Source of the DNA: Sphingomonas montana
Lineage (GTDB): Bacteria; Pseudomonadota; Alphaproteobacteria; Sphingomonadales; Sphingomonadaceae
NCBI RefSeq assembly: GCF_001956315.1
Contig: NZ_MOLY01000046.1
Coordinates: 62,001-126,000, forward strand
Reading direction: 5' to 3'
DNA length: 64,000 nucleotides
The translations under genes were made by a program, and so were the position numbers. How positions within the stretch are numbered: position 1 is the stretch's first letter; each line of letters opens with the position of its first letter. Under the pieces are notes generated by a model, which saw only the letters and a list, made by a program, of their open reading frames with translations, was not told where the DNA came from and ran no database searches. Positions 25,938 through 33,861 of this stretch are shown here, in pieces.

Positions 25938-26121
25938 CGGCGGTGCCTGGCAAGCTTCGGCATATAAACAATGGCGGGTGTTCCGACTGGTGAAGCCTTA
26001 TAGTGACAATCGACCCTACGTGTTGGCGAACCGTTGCGGGGTTGTCGTGCATATGTCCCCAGTTTTGAACGTGGTTCGAACTGTTTCTTAAGCTGACCGG
26101 CCGCACGGTTGCTGCAGTGGT

Positions 26122-26805
26122 TCAGTCGTTCAGTGCCGCCACGCTTAGCGCCCCAAGGTTGATGGTCAGCTGAATGGTGACAGCATTATCCATCTGCCCC
26201 CGTGCCCCGCCGCGCGCGATGCGATACTGATTGAGGTAGCCCAGATCAGCCATCACCAAGGGGCCGATTGGGAAGGTCACACCAACGATGTTACGCATTC
26301 GCTCATAGCCTGCGCGCTGGCCCCAGGCGGTGCTGTTCGGCAGGATGAAGCTTTCATGGCTGACGAACAGCACGACCCGCTCGCGTCTCGTGGGCAGGTT
26401 GTAGCGCAGTAGCGGACGGACGCGGAAGCCGATCTCGCTGCCCAGCGGATTGAACCGTTCGTCCAGTCGTAGGCGCCCCGCAAAGCGTCCGCGGGCGATC
26501 ACCACCTGCTGGCGGAAGCGGTTCTCATTGGCCGCGAGATTTTCGCTGTGGAAACCGACATGGCGATACCCGAAACCGAGTTCGACGCCTGGTGCCACCT
26601 GCAACCCAAGCAGGGCGCCCAGTTTGGTCGTATAAGGTCCGCCCTGACGATCACTGACTCGCGCGATCTGTTCAAGCGTCACCCGAACGGAGGGCGCAAG
26701 TGGCACGATGACGTTGAGCTGCTCCCACCCCTGCACGTCCTGCCCCACCGCTGGTGTTGCCACGAAGGTTAGTGGCAACATCGCCAGGAACAAAGATCGC
26801 GACAT
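26122..26805 (-). CDS. DUF2490-family secreted/outer-membrane protein
   Basis: 227 residues from Met 26805; the frame extends further upstream but only the last part has a signal peptide (ending TPAVGQ). The mature part has beta-barrel character: alternating hydrophobic strands (RLRLDERF, IGFRVRPLLRYNLP, VVLFVSHESFILP). It matches the DUF2490 pattern of LER and W-x-R strands. Role unknown. Monocistronic, convergent with the phospholipid operon. Confidence 0.75.
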   Translation of the reverse strand: MSRSLFLAMLPLTFVATPAVGQDVQGWEQLNVIVPLAPSVRVTLEQIARVSDRQGGPYTTKLGALLGLQVAPGVELGFGYRHVGFHSENLAANENRFRQQVVIARGRFAGRLRLDERFNPLGSEIGFRVRPLLRYNLPTRRERVVLFVSHESFILPNSTAWGQRAGYERMRNIVGVTFPIGPLVMADLGYLNQYRIARGGARGQMDNAVTIQLTINLGALSVAALND

Positions 26806-27158
26806 CGCGCGGCGATGACACGTTTCGCAACGCACCGGTAGTCGGGCGATACACCGGCAATGATCGCCCCTGACGACCGTTCGGATAAGTTCGCGTTCCG
26901 GTTTGATGGCTAAGCTGCTGTAGCGATGCCGACGGCTCAATGTCGCGCAAGTCCTAAGTTTTGCGACACGGCACCCGCGAACGTCTAGCGAAGGTCTACG
27001 CTGTCGCGAATTTCTTTCGCTAAAAAGGGCAGTTTCGAACCATATTTGCAACGCTAAATATTTGATCGTGATGGCGGTACCGCGAGTTAGCGCGGTCGCG
27101 TTAGTATCCACATTTGCGCAAGCTTTGAAGGACCAGCCTTGCGAACTCACGCCGGGGT
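26806..27158. other. Gene-free stretch at the left edge of the island
   Basis: No convincing coding frame. Less GC-rich than neighbouring operons. Contains the presumed promoter of the DUF2490 gene. No tRNA and no obvious att repeat seen. Confidence 0.45.
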
Positions 27159-27362
27159 TCAGCTCAGCAGTTCGCCAGCGGTCACGCCGAGCGGTTGCGC
27201 CAATTTCTCAACGATCAGGATCGTCGGGTTGCGCGATCCGCGTTCGATATCGCTGACGTAGGTCCGGTGGATGTCGGCCTCGTGGGCAAAAGCTTCCTGA
27301 CTCCAGCCCTTGGCCTCACGCAGGCGGCGTACGTTGCGACCGAGGCGAGTGCGAACATCCAC
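27159..27362 (-). CDS. XRE-family HTH regulator (controller-protein-like)
   Basis: 67 residues, a single helix-turn-helix: RLGRNVRRLREAKGWSQEA, then HRTYVSDIERGSRNPTI. The HRTYVSDIERG block is typical of restriction-modification controller (C) proteins and of small phage regulators. It is divergent from the nuclease-like gene at 27497 with 134 bp between them, the usual layout for a C protein controlling an adjacent toxic gene (inference). Confidence 0.85.
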   Translation of the reverse strand: MDVRTRLGRNVRRLREAKGWSQEAFAHEADIHRTYVSDIERGSRNPTILIVEKLAQPLGVTAGELLS

Positions 27363-27496
27363 GCTGAGCAGAGACGCGCCTGCAGACGATCGATCTACAG
27401 ACGATGAGAGACAACGTGGTTGACTGCCTGTGCGTGTCGAGCATGACGGTCGTCACTCATCGTATGCAGCGATGAGCGAAGAAGTGAGGCAAAGCG

Positions 27497-28129
27497 GTGG
27501 AACAGTTGTCGGCAACAGGACGGATCAGCGCCTGCACCATCCGGGATCGCGCGGCGCATGCCGCCTTTGGACAACCGCTTGTGACCAACATGCTGCGCGG
27601 TCTCGTTGTTGAGGCAATCGTTGCTACTGTGCTCGAACCCGACTGGCGTTGGTGCTCGGCGGATTACGCCGCCTGGGACTTCGACCGTAGTGACGGCCTG
27701 CGTCTCGAGGTCAAACAGTCTGCGGTCCGTCAGAGCTGGGCACAGACCAAAACCACCGCCCGGCCAGCAACGTTCGATATCGCACCACGGACAGGGCGGT
27801 ACGACGGCGATGTCTGGCTGGCCGAGGTGCGGCGCTGGGCAGACCTTTATGTTTTTGCGCATCACCATGTCGCAGACGACACCGCCGACCACCGCGATCC
27901 GGCGCAGTGGACCTTCTATGTCGTTCTTACCACGGCACTGCCCACTCAGAAGACGGTTGGCCTAGCAAAAGTCCGTATGCTCGCAACTGGATGCGGCGTT
28001 GATGACTTGAAAATGATCGTCGCACTCGCGGCAGCTGGCGGTCGTGGCCCACTTACTCCGAACGGCGCTTCAACACCGATCGCCGGAAAGTTTGACGCGT
28101 CGACCACGCCTCGGCAGCTTAAATTTTGA
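27497..28129 (+). CDS. Putative PD-(D/E)XK-fold nuclease
   Basis: 210 residues from GTG 27497 (GAGG upstream). Residues ~35-80 give a plausible active site: helix GLVVEAIVATVLE (E), AAWDFDRSDG (D) and LRLEVKQSA (E-x-K with trailing Q), the PD-(D/E)XK order. RRWADLYVFAHH and WTFYVVLTTALP follow as core strands. No close family recognised by eye. With an XRE gene on one side and a DNA methyltransferase 0.7 kb away, a restriction-like role is plausible but unproven. The 3' end overlaps the convergent gene by 60 nt. Confidence 0.6.
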   Translation: MEQLSATGRISACTIRDRAAHAAFGQPLVTNMLRGLVVEAIVATVLEPDWRWCSADYAAWDFDRSDGLRLEVKQSAVRQSWAQTKTTARPATFDIAPRTGRYDGDVWLAEVRRWADLYVFAHHHVADDTADHRDPAQWTFYVVLTTALPTQKTVGLAKVRMLATGCGVDDLKMIVALAAAGGRGPLTPNGASTPIAGKFDASTTPRQLKF

Positions 28130-28762
28130 GCGATTGCTGGTGCGTGCCGTCTCGGCATAGAGATCTTCATGCCGGGACAATGACGTGCCCCAGCGCCGTC
28201 TGAACGCTGAAGACTTGTTCTGTAGGGTTCCCACCGAGATAGCGAGTCGACGGCGGCGAATGACCACGCGGGCAGCGATCTGAGCAGGGGTTTCCCCTGT
28301 ACCAGCTTCCATATCGCGAAGAGCAAGCCAGCTGGCCAGCTGCTCTCTCGCGTGTAGGTCGCCCAAGCGGCATTTGAGAATGCTATATTCGCGCAGCCCC
28401 ATCATCAGCCATGGTTCGTTATGTTCACGAAACGGCAGACGTCCGCGTGGTCGCTTGACGTTTCCGGATCTGAAATTTGCTGCAAAGGTCGTGAAAAGCA
28501 CGTCACGGTGTGCGTAGGGATTGTCGCGCTCGATATCTTTAATCTGCTCGAGATCAACATAATGGTTGCAGCGCATATCGTTATGAAATCGCGTCAGGCT
28601 ACCTGTGCCATAGCCAGCACGGTAAATACTGTACTCAGACGCAGAGTTTAGCTCGGATGGTATGGGCATCGCCGGACCTCGGGGCTCGTGGGACCATCTT
28701 ATAACGCGGCTTTCTACGTTTTGCGATTTAACGTGAATGACCGGCATCGTCTTCGCGTTCAT
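28070..28762 (-). CDS. Hypothetical protein of the methyltransferase/terminase island
   Basis: 230 residues from ATG 28762 with GGGAGA 8 nt upstream. Basic protein with RFHNDMRCNHYVDLEQIKD, a helical LREYSILKCRLGDLHAREQ segment, an arginine-rich run (VVIRRRRLAIS) and a basic tail (KLPRRGRRVKL). Looks like a nucleic-acid-binding protein, but no family is recognised. Its start is only 29 nt from the methyltransferase start on the opposite strand, so the promoters overlap. Confidence 0.6.
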   Translation of the reverse strand: MNAKTMPVIHVKSQNVESRVIRWSHEPRGPAMPIPSELNSASEYSIYRAGYGTGSLTRFHNDMRCNHYVDLEQIKDIERDNPYAHRDVLFTTFAANFRSGNVKRPRGRLPFREHNEPWLMMGLREYSILKCRLGDLHAREQLASWLALRDMEAGTGETPAQIAARVVIRRRRLAISVGTLQNKSSAFRRRWGTSLSRHEDLYAETARTSNRSKFKLPRRGRRVKLSGDRC

Positions 28763-28791
28763 CTGGGCGTCTCCCGTTGAGGAGAGCTAAA

Positions 28792-30120
28792 GTGAATATC
28801 GATGCCAAGACCCTCGAAACCCGCCGCGTTCAGGATCTCATTCCCTACGCCGGCAACGCCCGTACCCACAGCGCCAAGCAGGTGCGTCAAATCTCAGACA
28901 GCATCGCCAAGTTCGGTTTTCTGAATCCCATCATCGTCGATGCTGACGGGCGTCTGCTTGCAGGACACGCAAGGCTGTCCGCGGCCAAGCTGCTAGGTCG
29001 CGAGCATGTGCCGACGATCCGGCTGGATCATATGAGCCAGGCCGAGAAGCGCGCCTATGTGCTGACTGACAACAGGCTGGCTGAAGCGTCGGGATGGTCG
29101 AAAACGCAGCTGGCAACCGAACTCGCTTTAATCATTGCCGAGGATCCCGACTTTAACATCGAGCTCACCGGTTTTGATCTCGGTACGGTCGAGCTGCTGC
29201 TCGACCAGGATGCGGTCTCCGGCCTCAAGGACGAGGAGCCGGTCGACGTGCCGGCCGGGCCGGCGGTGTCGCGTGTCGGGGACCTCGGGCAGCTCGGGCC
29301 GCACCGGCTCTACTGCGGCGATGCCACCTTGCGCGCGAGCTACCTCGCCCTGATGGGGCGGGCACGCGCGCAGATGATCTTCTGCGACCCGCCCTACAAC
29401 GTCCCAGTCCAGGGTCATGTCTCGGGGCTTGGCAAGAACCAGCACCGCGAGTTCGTGCAGGGCTCTGGCGAGTTGAGCGAAGCTGGCTTCATCGCTTTCC
29501 TGACCGCCGCCATGACCCATATGGCCGCGTTCAGTATCGACGGCTCGGTCCATTTCCACTGCATGGACTGGCGCCACCATCACGAGATCGGCACCGCGGG
29601 AAGAGCGGTCTATGATGGGCTTCTGAACATCTGCGTCTACGCCAAGCCCAACGGCGGCATGGGCTCGCTCTACCGCAGTCAGCATGAACTGGTGTTCGTG
29701 TTCAAGCGGGGCACGCGGTCGCACATCAACGCGGTCGAACTTGGTCGGCATGGCCGCAACCGCACGAACCTCTGGTCCTATGACGGTGCCAGCAGCTTTT
29801 CCAAAGATCGCGCGCAGCACCTCGCCTGGCACCCGACCGTGAAGCCGCTCGCGATGGTTGCGGACGCCATTCTCGACGTCAGCCGCCGGGACGGCGCTGT
29901 GCTCGACCCGTTCGGCGGTTCGGGTACAACATTGATGGCGGCTGAGCAGACCGGACGACGGGCTCGGCTGATGGAGCTCGACCCGCTCTACTGCGACCTC
30001 ATCATCCGCCGCTTCGAGGCGGCGACCGGACAGGTGGCGCGCGACCAGAACGGCCAGACGCTCAGCGAGCGGGCGCACGTGTCTTCCAGCGTTGCGGGGA
30101 CGGAGAATGGCGGTGAGTGA
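28792..30120 (+). CDS. ParB-domain DNA methyltransferase (beta-class, DPPY type)
   Basis: 442 residues from GTG 28792, preceded by GAGGAGAGC. Residues ~5-95 are a ParB/Srx-like domain (NPIIVDADGRLLAGHARL, RAYVLTDNRLAE). The catalytic half has motif IV D199-PPYN, then HPTVKP, then the SAM motif FGGSGTT (374-380), i.e. the beta-class order IV before I. DPPY normally means N6-adenine methylation. ParB-methylase fusions are common in prophages and mobile islands. Overlaps the DUF5681 gene by 14 nt. The recognition site cannot be read from sequence. Confidence 0.92.
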   Translation: MNIDAKTLETRRVQDLIPYAGNARTHSAKQVRQISDSIAKFGFLNPIIVDADGRLLAGHARLSAAKLLGREHVPTIRLDHMSQAEKRAYVLTDNRLAEASGWSKTQLATELALIIAEDPDFNIELTGFDLGTVELLLDQDAVSGLKDEEPVDVPAGPAVSRVGDLGQLGPHRLYCGDATLRASYLALMGRARAQMIFCDPPYNVPVQGHVSGLGKNQHREFVQGSGELSEAGFIAFLTAAMTHMAAFSIDGSVHFHCMDWRHHHEIGTAGRAVYDGLLNICVYAKPNGGMGSLYRSQHELVFVFKRGTRSHINAVELGRHGRNRTNLWSYDGASSFSKDRAQHLAWHPTVKPLAMVADAILDVSRRDGAVLDPFGGSGTTLMAAEQTGRRARLMELDPLYCDLIIRRFEAATGQVARDQNGQTLSERAHVSSSVAGTENGGE

Positions 30121-30559
30121 TCACAAGCCCAATGAGGACGAGACAAACGCGCAGGATCAGAGCGCTGACGGAGCTGACGGTCCAGACTATAGCGTCGGCT
30201 ACAAGCGGCCGCCGCGCGCGCATCAGTTTCAGCCGAACAAGTCGGGTAACCCAAAGGGGCGGCCGCGCGGACGCAGATCGTTCAGCACGGAAGTCCGCGA
30301 AGTGCTCGCAGAGCGGATCCCGGTCACCGAAAACGGCCGCAAGACCAAGGTGTCTGTGTCGCACGCAATGTTGCTGCGTCTTCGCCAGCAGGCGCTATCC
30401 GGCGACATAAAGGCCATCGACCGCCTGCTCGGCTACGCCGCAGCGCATTTACCGCCCGAGCGGCAACCTGCCTCGGATGCCGACGCCGAGCATGACGCGG
30501 CGATCCTGGCGCAATGGATTCGAACCCAGCAAGTGAAGCCAGACCATGACGACGGCTGA
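30107..30559 (+). CDS. DUF5681-domain protein (terminase-associated)
   Basis: 150 residues. The N-terminal DUF5681 core is VGYKRPPRAHQFQPNKSGN followed by PKGRPRGRRS, a basic motif expected to contact DNA. Helices follow (TEVREVLAERIPV, HAMLLRLRQQALSGDIKAID). In many alphaproteobacteria such proteins sit directly upstream of a terminase large subunit and are thought to take the small-subunit place. Here it overlaps the methyltransferase and terminase genes by exactly 14 nt each, implying coupled translation. Confidence 0.85.
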   Translation: MAVSDHKPNEDETNAQDQSADGADGPDYSVGYKRPPRAHQFQPNKSGNPKGRPRGRRSFSTEVREVLAERIPVTENGRKTKVSVSHAMLLRLRQQALSGDIKAIDRLLGYAAAHLPPERQPASDADAEHDAAILAQWIRTQQVKPDHDDG

Positions 30560-31964
30560 TCATCACCGTCTGCTGGAAGCCGTTCTCAGGAACGATCTCG
30601 CGTCGTTCCTGAAAGTGTCGTTCCCCATTCTGGTGCCGGGTGAAACACTGCACTGGAACTGGCACCTTGACGCGATCTGTCACCAGCTTGAGCGCGTGTT
30701 GGCGGGAGACGTCCGCCGCCTCATTATCGAGGTGCCGCCCCGATCACTGAAATCGATCATCGCCTCCGTCGTGTTTCCAGCCTTCTGCCTCGGTCGCGAT
30801 CCGCGCCACAAGCTCATTACCGCCAGCTATTCCGGCGATCTGGCGGTTAAGCATGCCAACGATACCCGGGCCCTCATGCGCAGTGCACGCTACCGTGCGC
30901 TGTTTCCGGGCACCATTATCGGCGGCAAGGACACTGAGGCCGACTTCAACACGACGGAGCGCGGCTATCGCTATTCGACGTCGCCTGCCGGAACGTTGAC
31001 CGGGCGCGGCGGCAACATGCTGATCCTCGACGACATCATGAACCCGCGCGAGGCAGTGTCGGACGCACGGCGCGAGGCGGTGATCAACTGGTACGCGAAT
31101 ACCGCCTTCTCGCGATTGAATGACAAGGCAACCGGATCGATCATCCTGGTCATGCAACGGCTACATATGAACGACCTGGCGGGGCATCTGCGCGAGCAGG
31201 GCGGTTTCACGATCTTGTCGCTCCCGGCGGTCGCTGAGGAGGACGAGTGGATCGCGCTGAACCATGGACACCGCCACCGACGCCAGGTGGGTGACCTCCT
31301 GCATTCTTCTCGTGAACCTCAGTCCGTGCTCGACGAACTTCGCCGGACGATCGGAAGCTACAATTTCTCCGCGCAGTATCAGCAGCGCCCGGTCCCGCTA
31401 GACGGGGAAGTTCTGAAGTGGAGCTGGTTCAAGCGCTACCGGGAACTGCCGCATGTTCCAGGCGCGACGATCGTGCAGAGCTGGGACGTCGGCATGAAGG
31501 CCGGGGACAGCAACGATTATTCTGTATGCACCACCTGGGTGAGGGGTAAACATGCTCATTATCTAATCGACGTCACCCGCGGGCGTTGGGACTTTCCGGA
31601 ACTGCTGCGAAAGGTCACAGAGCTGGCGCGTCTGCATCGGGCTGACACCATCCTCATCGAGGACAAGATCACCGGAACTGCGTTGATTCAGCAGGTCAGG
31701 AGTATGCGGGCAGTGGGCGTGCCGTCGCCAATCGCGTGCCTGCCGACTGGTGACAAGCTGTCCCGCATGGTCGGCGAAAGTGCGATCATCGAGGCCGGGA
31801 ACGTCCTGCTTCCGGATGCCTCGCCATGGCTCGATGCCTTTCGCAGCGAAGTCGCGCAGTTCCCGCACGGTCGCCATGACGATCAGATCGACAGCCTGTC
31901 GCAATATCTGAACTGGGCGCGGCAACGCGGTGGCGCGTCCGTCACGAAGGTGAGAGTGCGGTAG
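30546..31964 (+). CDS. Terminase large subunit (TerL) without adjacent virion genes
   Basis: 472 residues. ATPase domain: Walker-A-like EVPPRSLKS (62-70) and Walker B MLILDDIM (158-165), with the coupling region VMQRLHMNDL. RNase-H-type nuclease domain: D313 in SWDVGMKAGD, E372/D373 in LIEDKITG and HDDQIDS (444-450). All catalytic acids are intact, so a working DNA-packaging-type motor nuclease is predicted. No portal, protease, capsid or tail gene follows; the next 600 bp are non-coding. It could be a prophage stub, a gene-transfer relic, or a domesticated motor nuclease. Confidence 0.93.
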   Translation: MTTADHHRLLEAVLRNDLASFLKVSFPILVPGETLHWNWHLDAICHQLERVLAGDVRRLIIEVPPRSLKSIIASVVFPAFCLGRDPRHKLITASYSGDLAVKHANDTRALMRSARYRALFPGTIIGGKDTEADFNTTERGYRYSTSPAGTLTGRGGNMLILDDIMNPREAVSDARREAVINWYANTAFSRLNDKATGSIILVMQRLHMNDLAGHLREQGGFTILSLPAVAEEDEWIALNHGHRHRRQVGDLLHSSREPQSVLDELRRTIGSYNFSAQYQQRPVPLDGEVLKWSWFKRYRELPHVPGATIVQSWDVGMKAGDSNDYSVCTTWVRGKHAHYLIDVTRGRWDFPELLRKVTELARLHRADTILIEDKITGTALIQQVRSMRAVGVPSPIACLPTGDKLSRMVGESAIIEAGNVLLPDASPWLDAFRSEVAQFPHGRHDDQIDSLSQYLNWARQRGGASVTKVRVR

Positions 31965-32436
31965 CAGGTTTCCTGCGGTCGCTGATGTAGCTGGCGCCGC
32001 CCGGGCGCGGATGAGCCCGGTCGCTGTTCGGTGCGATATCATTCCCTGTTCGGTGCATAGGGAAATCCCCTCCGAAACTGCGTAATTCCGCCATTTGTGA
32101 CGACCGCACATAACCGAAACAGCGATATTCCAACGTTTTTCGCTGTTAATCGGGGTTTATCAGCGAATATGACCGTGAGACTGGTTCGCACCAGACTGCG
32201 TCGCGCACCATTTTTCCTGATGAAGATTAGAACGACAGTCCCCCTAAAGGGCACCGACTGCATTCGGCGGCTGGCCCGGGTAGGGGCGGGGTAGCATGCG
32301 TCGATGGCTGGAGGCGAGCTACCTGCGAAGCGATGTTTGACTGGTGCCCACGGTTTGCGTGGGTCGTCTCGATACGAAAGGCGGTACGCCACGCTGTGTG
32401 GTGGCGGCGCCAACGCTTCGTCTTCGAAGCTTCGTT

Positions 32437-32465
32437 GCCGTAGCCAATCAAAGCTTGGCTACGGC
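32437..32465. repeat. Hairpin 1 (perfect 10-bp inverted repeat)
   Basis: gccgtagcca (32437-32446) pairs with tggctacggc (32456-32465) across a 9-nt loop. It lies 5 nt from a second hairpin. Could be a terminator-like element or a recombination site. Confidence 0.8.
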
Positions 32466-32470
32466 GCACA

Positions 32471-32508
32471 TATCCAGCTTTCATTTTGTGCTGAATGAAA
32501 TCTGGATA
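32471..32508. repeat. Hairpin 2 (15-bp inverted repeat, one mismatch)
   Basis: tatccagctttcatt (32471-32485) and aatgaaatctggata (32494-32508) are complementary at 14 of 15 positions, with an 8-nt loop. Directly follows hairpin 1 and precedes the truncated M48 copy. Confidence 0.8.
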
Positions 32509-32558
32509 GATGATGAAGGCTCGGAATGGTCGTGAATAGTGTCGATCTAGTCCGACAC

Positions 32559-32905
32559 CTATCCCTTCAGCTTCGAACGCATCCGCTTGGCTCGCTGCGC
32601 TGGATCGGGATGCGTTTTCAGCAGTCCGATGCCGCCGCCGCTGCCCAGCGCCGCCAATTTGTCCATCGCAGCCGGGCATGCCTGTTGTGGATAGCCTTTG
32701 GCTGCCATGAAGGTCAGCGCATAATCGTCGGACGCGGTTTCGGCAGCCTGTGAATATTGCGCGCTCAGCACGTTCTGGATCAGTCCACCAATCTCGGAAC
32801 TCGCAATGGTGCGCACCCCGCTGCTCGCCGTGCCGGCCACGCCGAGTGCAGCGTCCTGTTGCAGCGCACGTTTAGAGCGTTTCTGTCCATGGTGCAGCAG
32901 ATCGG
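32559..32905 (-). pseudogene. C-terminal fragment of an M48 metalloprotease
   Basis: The translation from HHGQKRSKRALQQDAALGV to HPDPAQRAKRMRSKLKG matches the C-terminal half of the intact M48 protease at 15.9-16.7 kb nearly residue for residue (e.g. SSEIGGLIQNVLSAQYSQ, TASDDYALTFMAAKGYPQQ). The signal peptide and the zinc-binding HEIGH are missing, so it cannot be catalytic. The upstream join falls inside a ynbA-like fragment at ~32905. Confidence 0.9.
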
Positions 32906-33085
32906 CAGAAGCAGAAAGGCCTGCCGGCTATTCGACCAGATAAGGCCGACCCCGATTATTCCTGAGATATCGGTAGCGAGAAGCGTGATCCAATTGGCAG
33001 GAATACCTGCGCGAGCCATTATTATCACGATTGGCCTCAGAAGTGCCTGAAAGCGCGATTTGAACGAATAGAGTGTCGGCATCAG
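32906..33085 (-). pseudogene. N-terminal fragment of a ynbA-like CDP-alcohol phosphatidyltransferase
   Basis: MPTLYSFKSRFQALLRP, MARAGIPANWITLLATDIS and NSRQAFLLLPI align colinearly with the first ~60 residues of the intact enzyme at 20.2 kb (MPTLYTLKPRFQALLRP ...). The fragment ends before the DG-x2-AR signature, where it joins the M48 piece. Its 5' flank also keeps part of the parental upstream sequence (ggtcagg ... atgccgacactctat). Confidence 0.88.
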
Positions 33086-33302
33086 GCGCCTGACCGGCTC
33101 GCTGGGCGACCGTCTCGGCACGCGCGATCAGGCGGGCGAGGTCGGGTGTATAGATCTGGGTGTCCGGCACGACAGGACCGATATTCCTGTACAGGCGATC
33201 AACGAACCTCTTCGCCGCGACAGCCGGCGTTTTGGCGGATGCCGGTCCGACAAAAGCCATTGCGGCCAAGGATATTGCCAATGCCGATCCGGCCCGAGAC
33301 AT
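33086..33302 (-). pseudogene. Truncated secreted protein (N-terminal part only)
   Basis: Starts with a good signal peptide (ALAISLAAMAFVGPASAKT) followed by AAKRFVDRLYRNIGPVVP and IYTPDLARLIARAETVAQR, reminiscent of DUF3828-type proteins. At ~33085 the frame runs into the ynbA-like fragment in the wrong frame, so the native C-terminus is lost. A chimeric ~124-residue product could still be made but would be meaningless after residue ~72. Confidence 0.6.
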
Positions 33303-33303
33303 A

Positions 33304-33861
33304 ATGCGTCTCGGGCGGAAGTGATCGCCGGGAATCTTCGTTCCGCACTTTGCTGCTTACGACAGGGAGCACGAGGCAAAGGACAGCGCGTGGGCAACTA
33401 TGGCTTTTGTAACAGCGCGAAACCATGGGCTCCGTTCTCCACAAGCGTCTGTCGTGCGTGAGAACGAAAATTTCCCGCCCATCGACAGGCCGCCACCAGC
33501 ATGGGCGCGTTCCGCGATGCGCCGGCATCGACGTGCCGAGGGCAGGCGTCGCACTCGCTTTCAGGAGCATCTGCATGTCGATCGTGATCAGGGCCGCGCT
33601 CATGCCGGTCCGCTCCTTCGGTATAGGGGCGCCGTGATCGGTCGCGTGCCGTTTCACCTGCGCTGGAACCAGCATTTTCGATTGGGAAGCGAGCGCCAAG
33701 CTCTGTTACGATTTCGTAATGACATGGTCACGATACTGTCACCTTGTCGAAGTAGCTGCCGAAAATATTGTAGTTAAGTGGGTTTTCAGACAGTAAAAAA
33801 CTGCTGCATTCCAAAATACAACCTTAACATGCATTAGAATTGTCAAATTGGGGGCCAATAA
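33304..33861. other. Decayed stretch with a possible hydrolase start, then the autotransporter promoter region
   Basis: On the minus strand an ATG at 33603 with AAGGAG upstream starts MSAALITIDMQMLLKA, the typical beginning of an isochorismatase-family hydrolase, but the homology-like part stops after ~20 residues. I regard it as another short remnant. The right ~150 bp, AT-richer, precede the autotransporter and should hold its promoter. Confidence 0.45.

Larger units (their letters stand above)
31965..32558. other. Gene-free stretch after terminase
   Basis: No convincing coding frame. Less GC-rich than the flanks and carries two hairpins (listed). It probably marks an island boundary, as truncated genes begin immediately to the right. 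Confidence 0.55.

Noticed and set aside
27497-30120. A classical type II restriction-modification system
   Set aside because: The methyltransferase has a ParB domain and is coupled to DUF5681/TerL, not to the nuclease-like gene, which lies 0.66 kb away with an opposite-strand gene between; kept as a hypothesis only.
27159-33302. Complete prophage
   Set aside because: Only a terminase and a methylase are phage-type; no integrase, portal, capsid, tail or lysis gene and no att repeat was seen.
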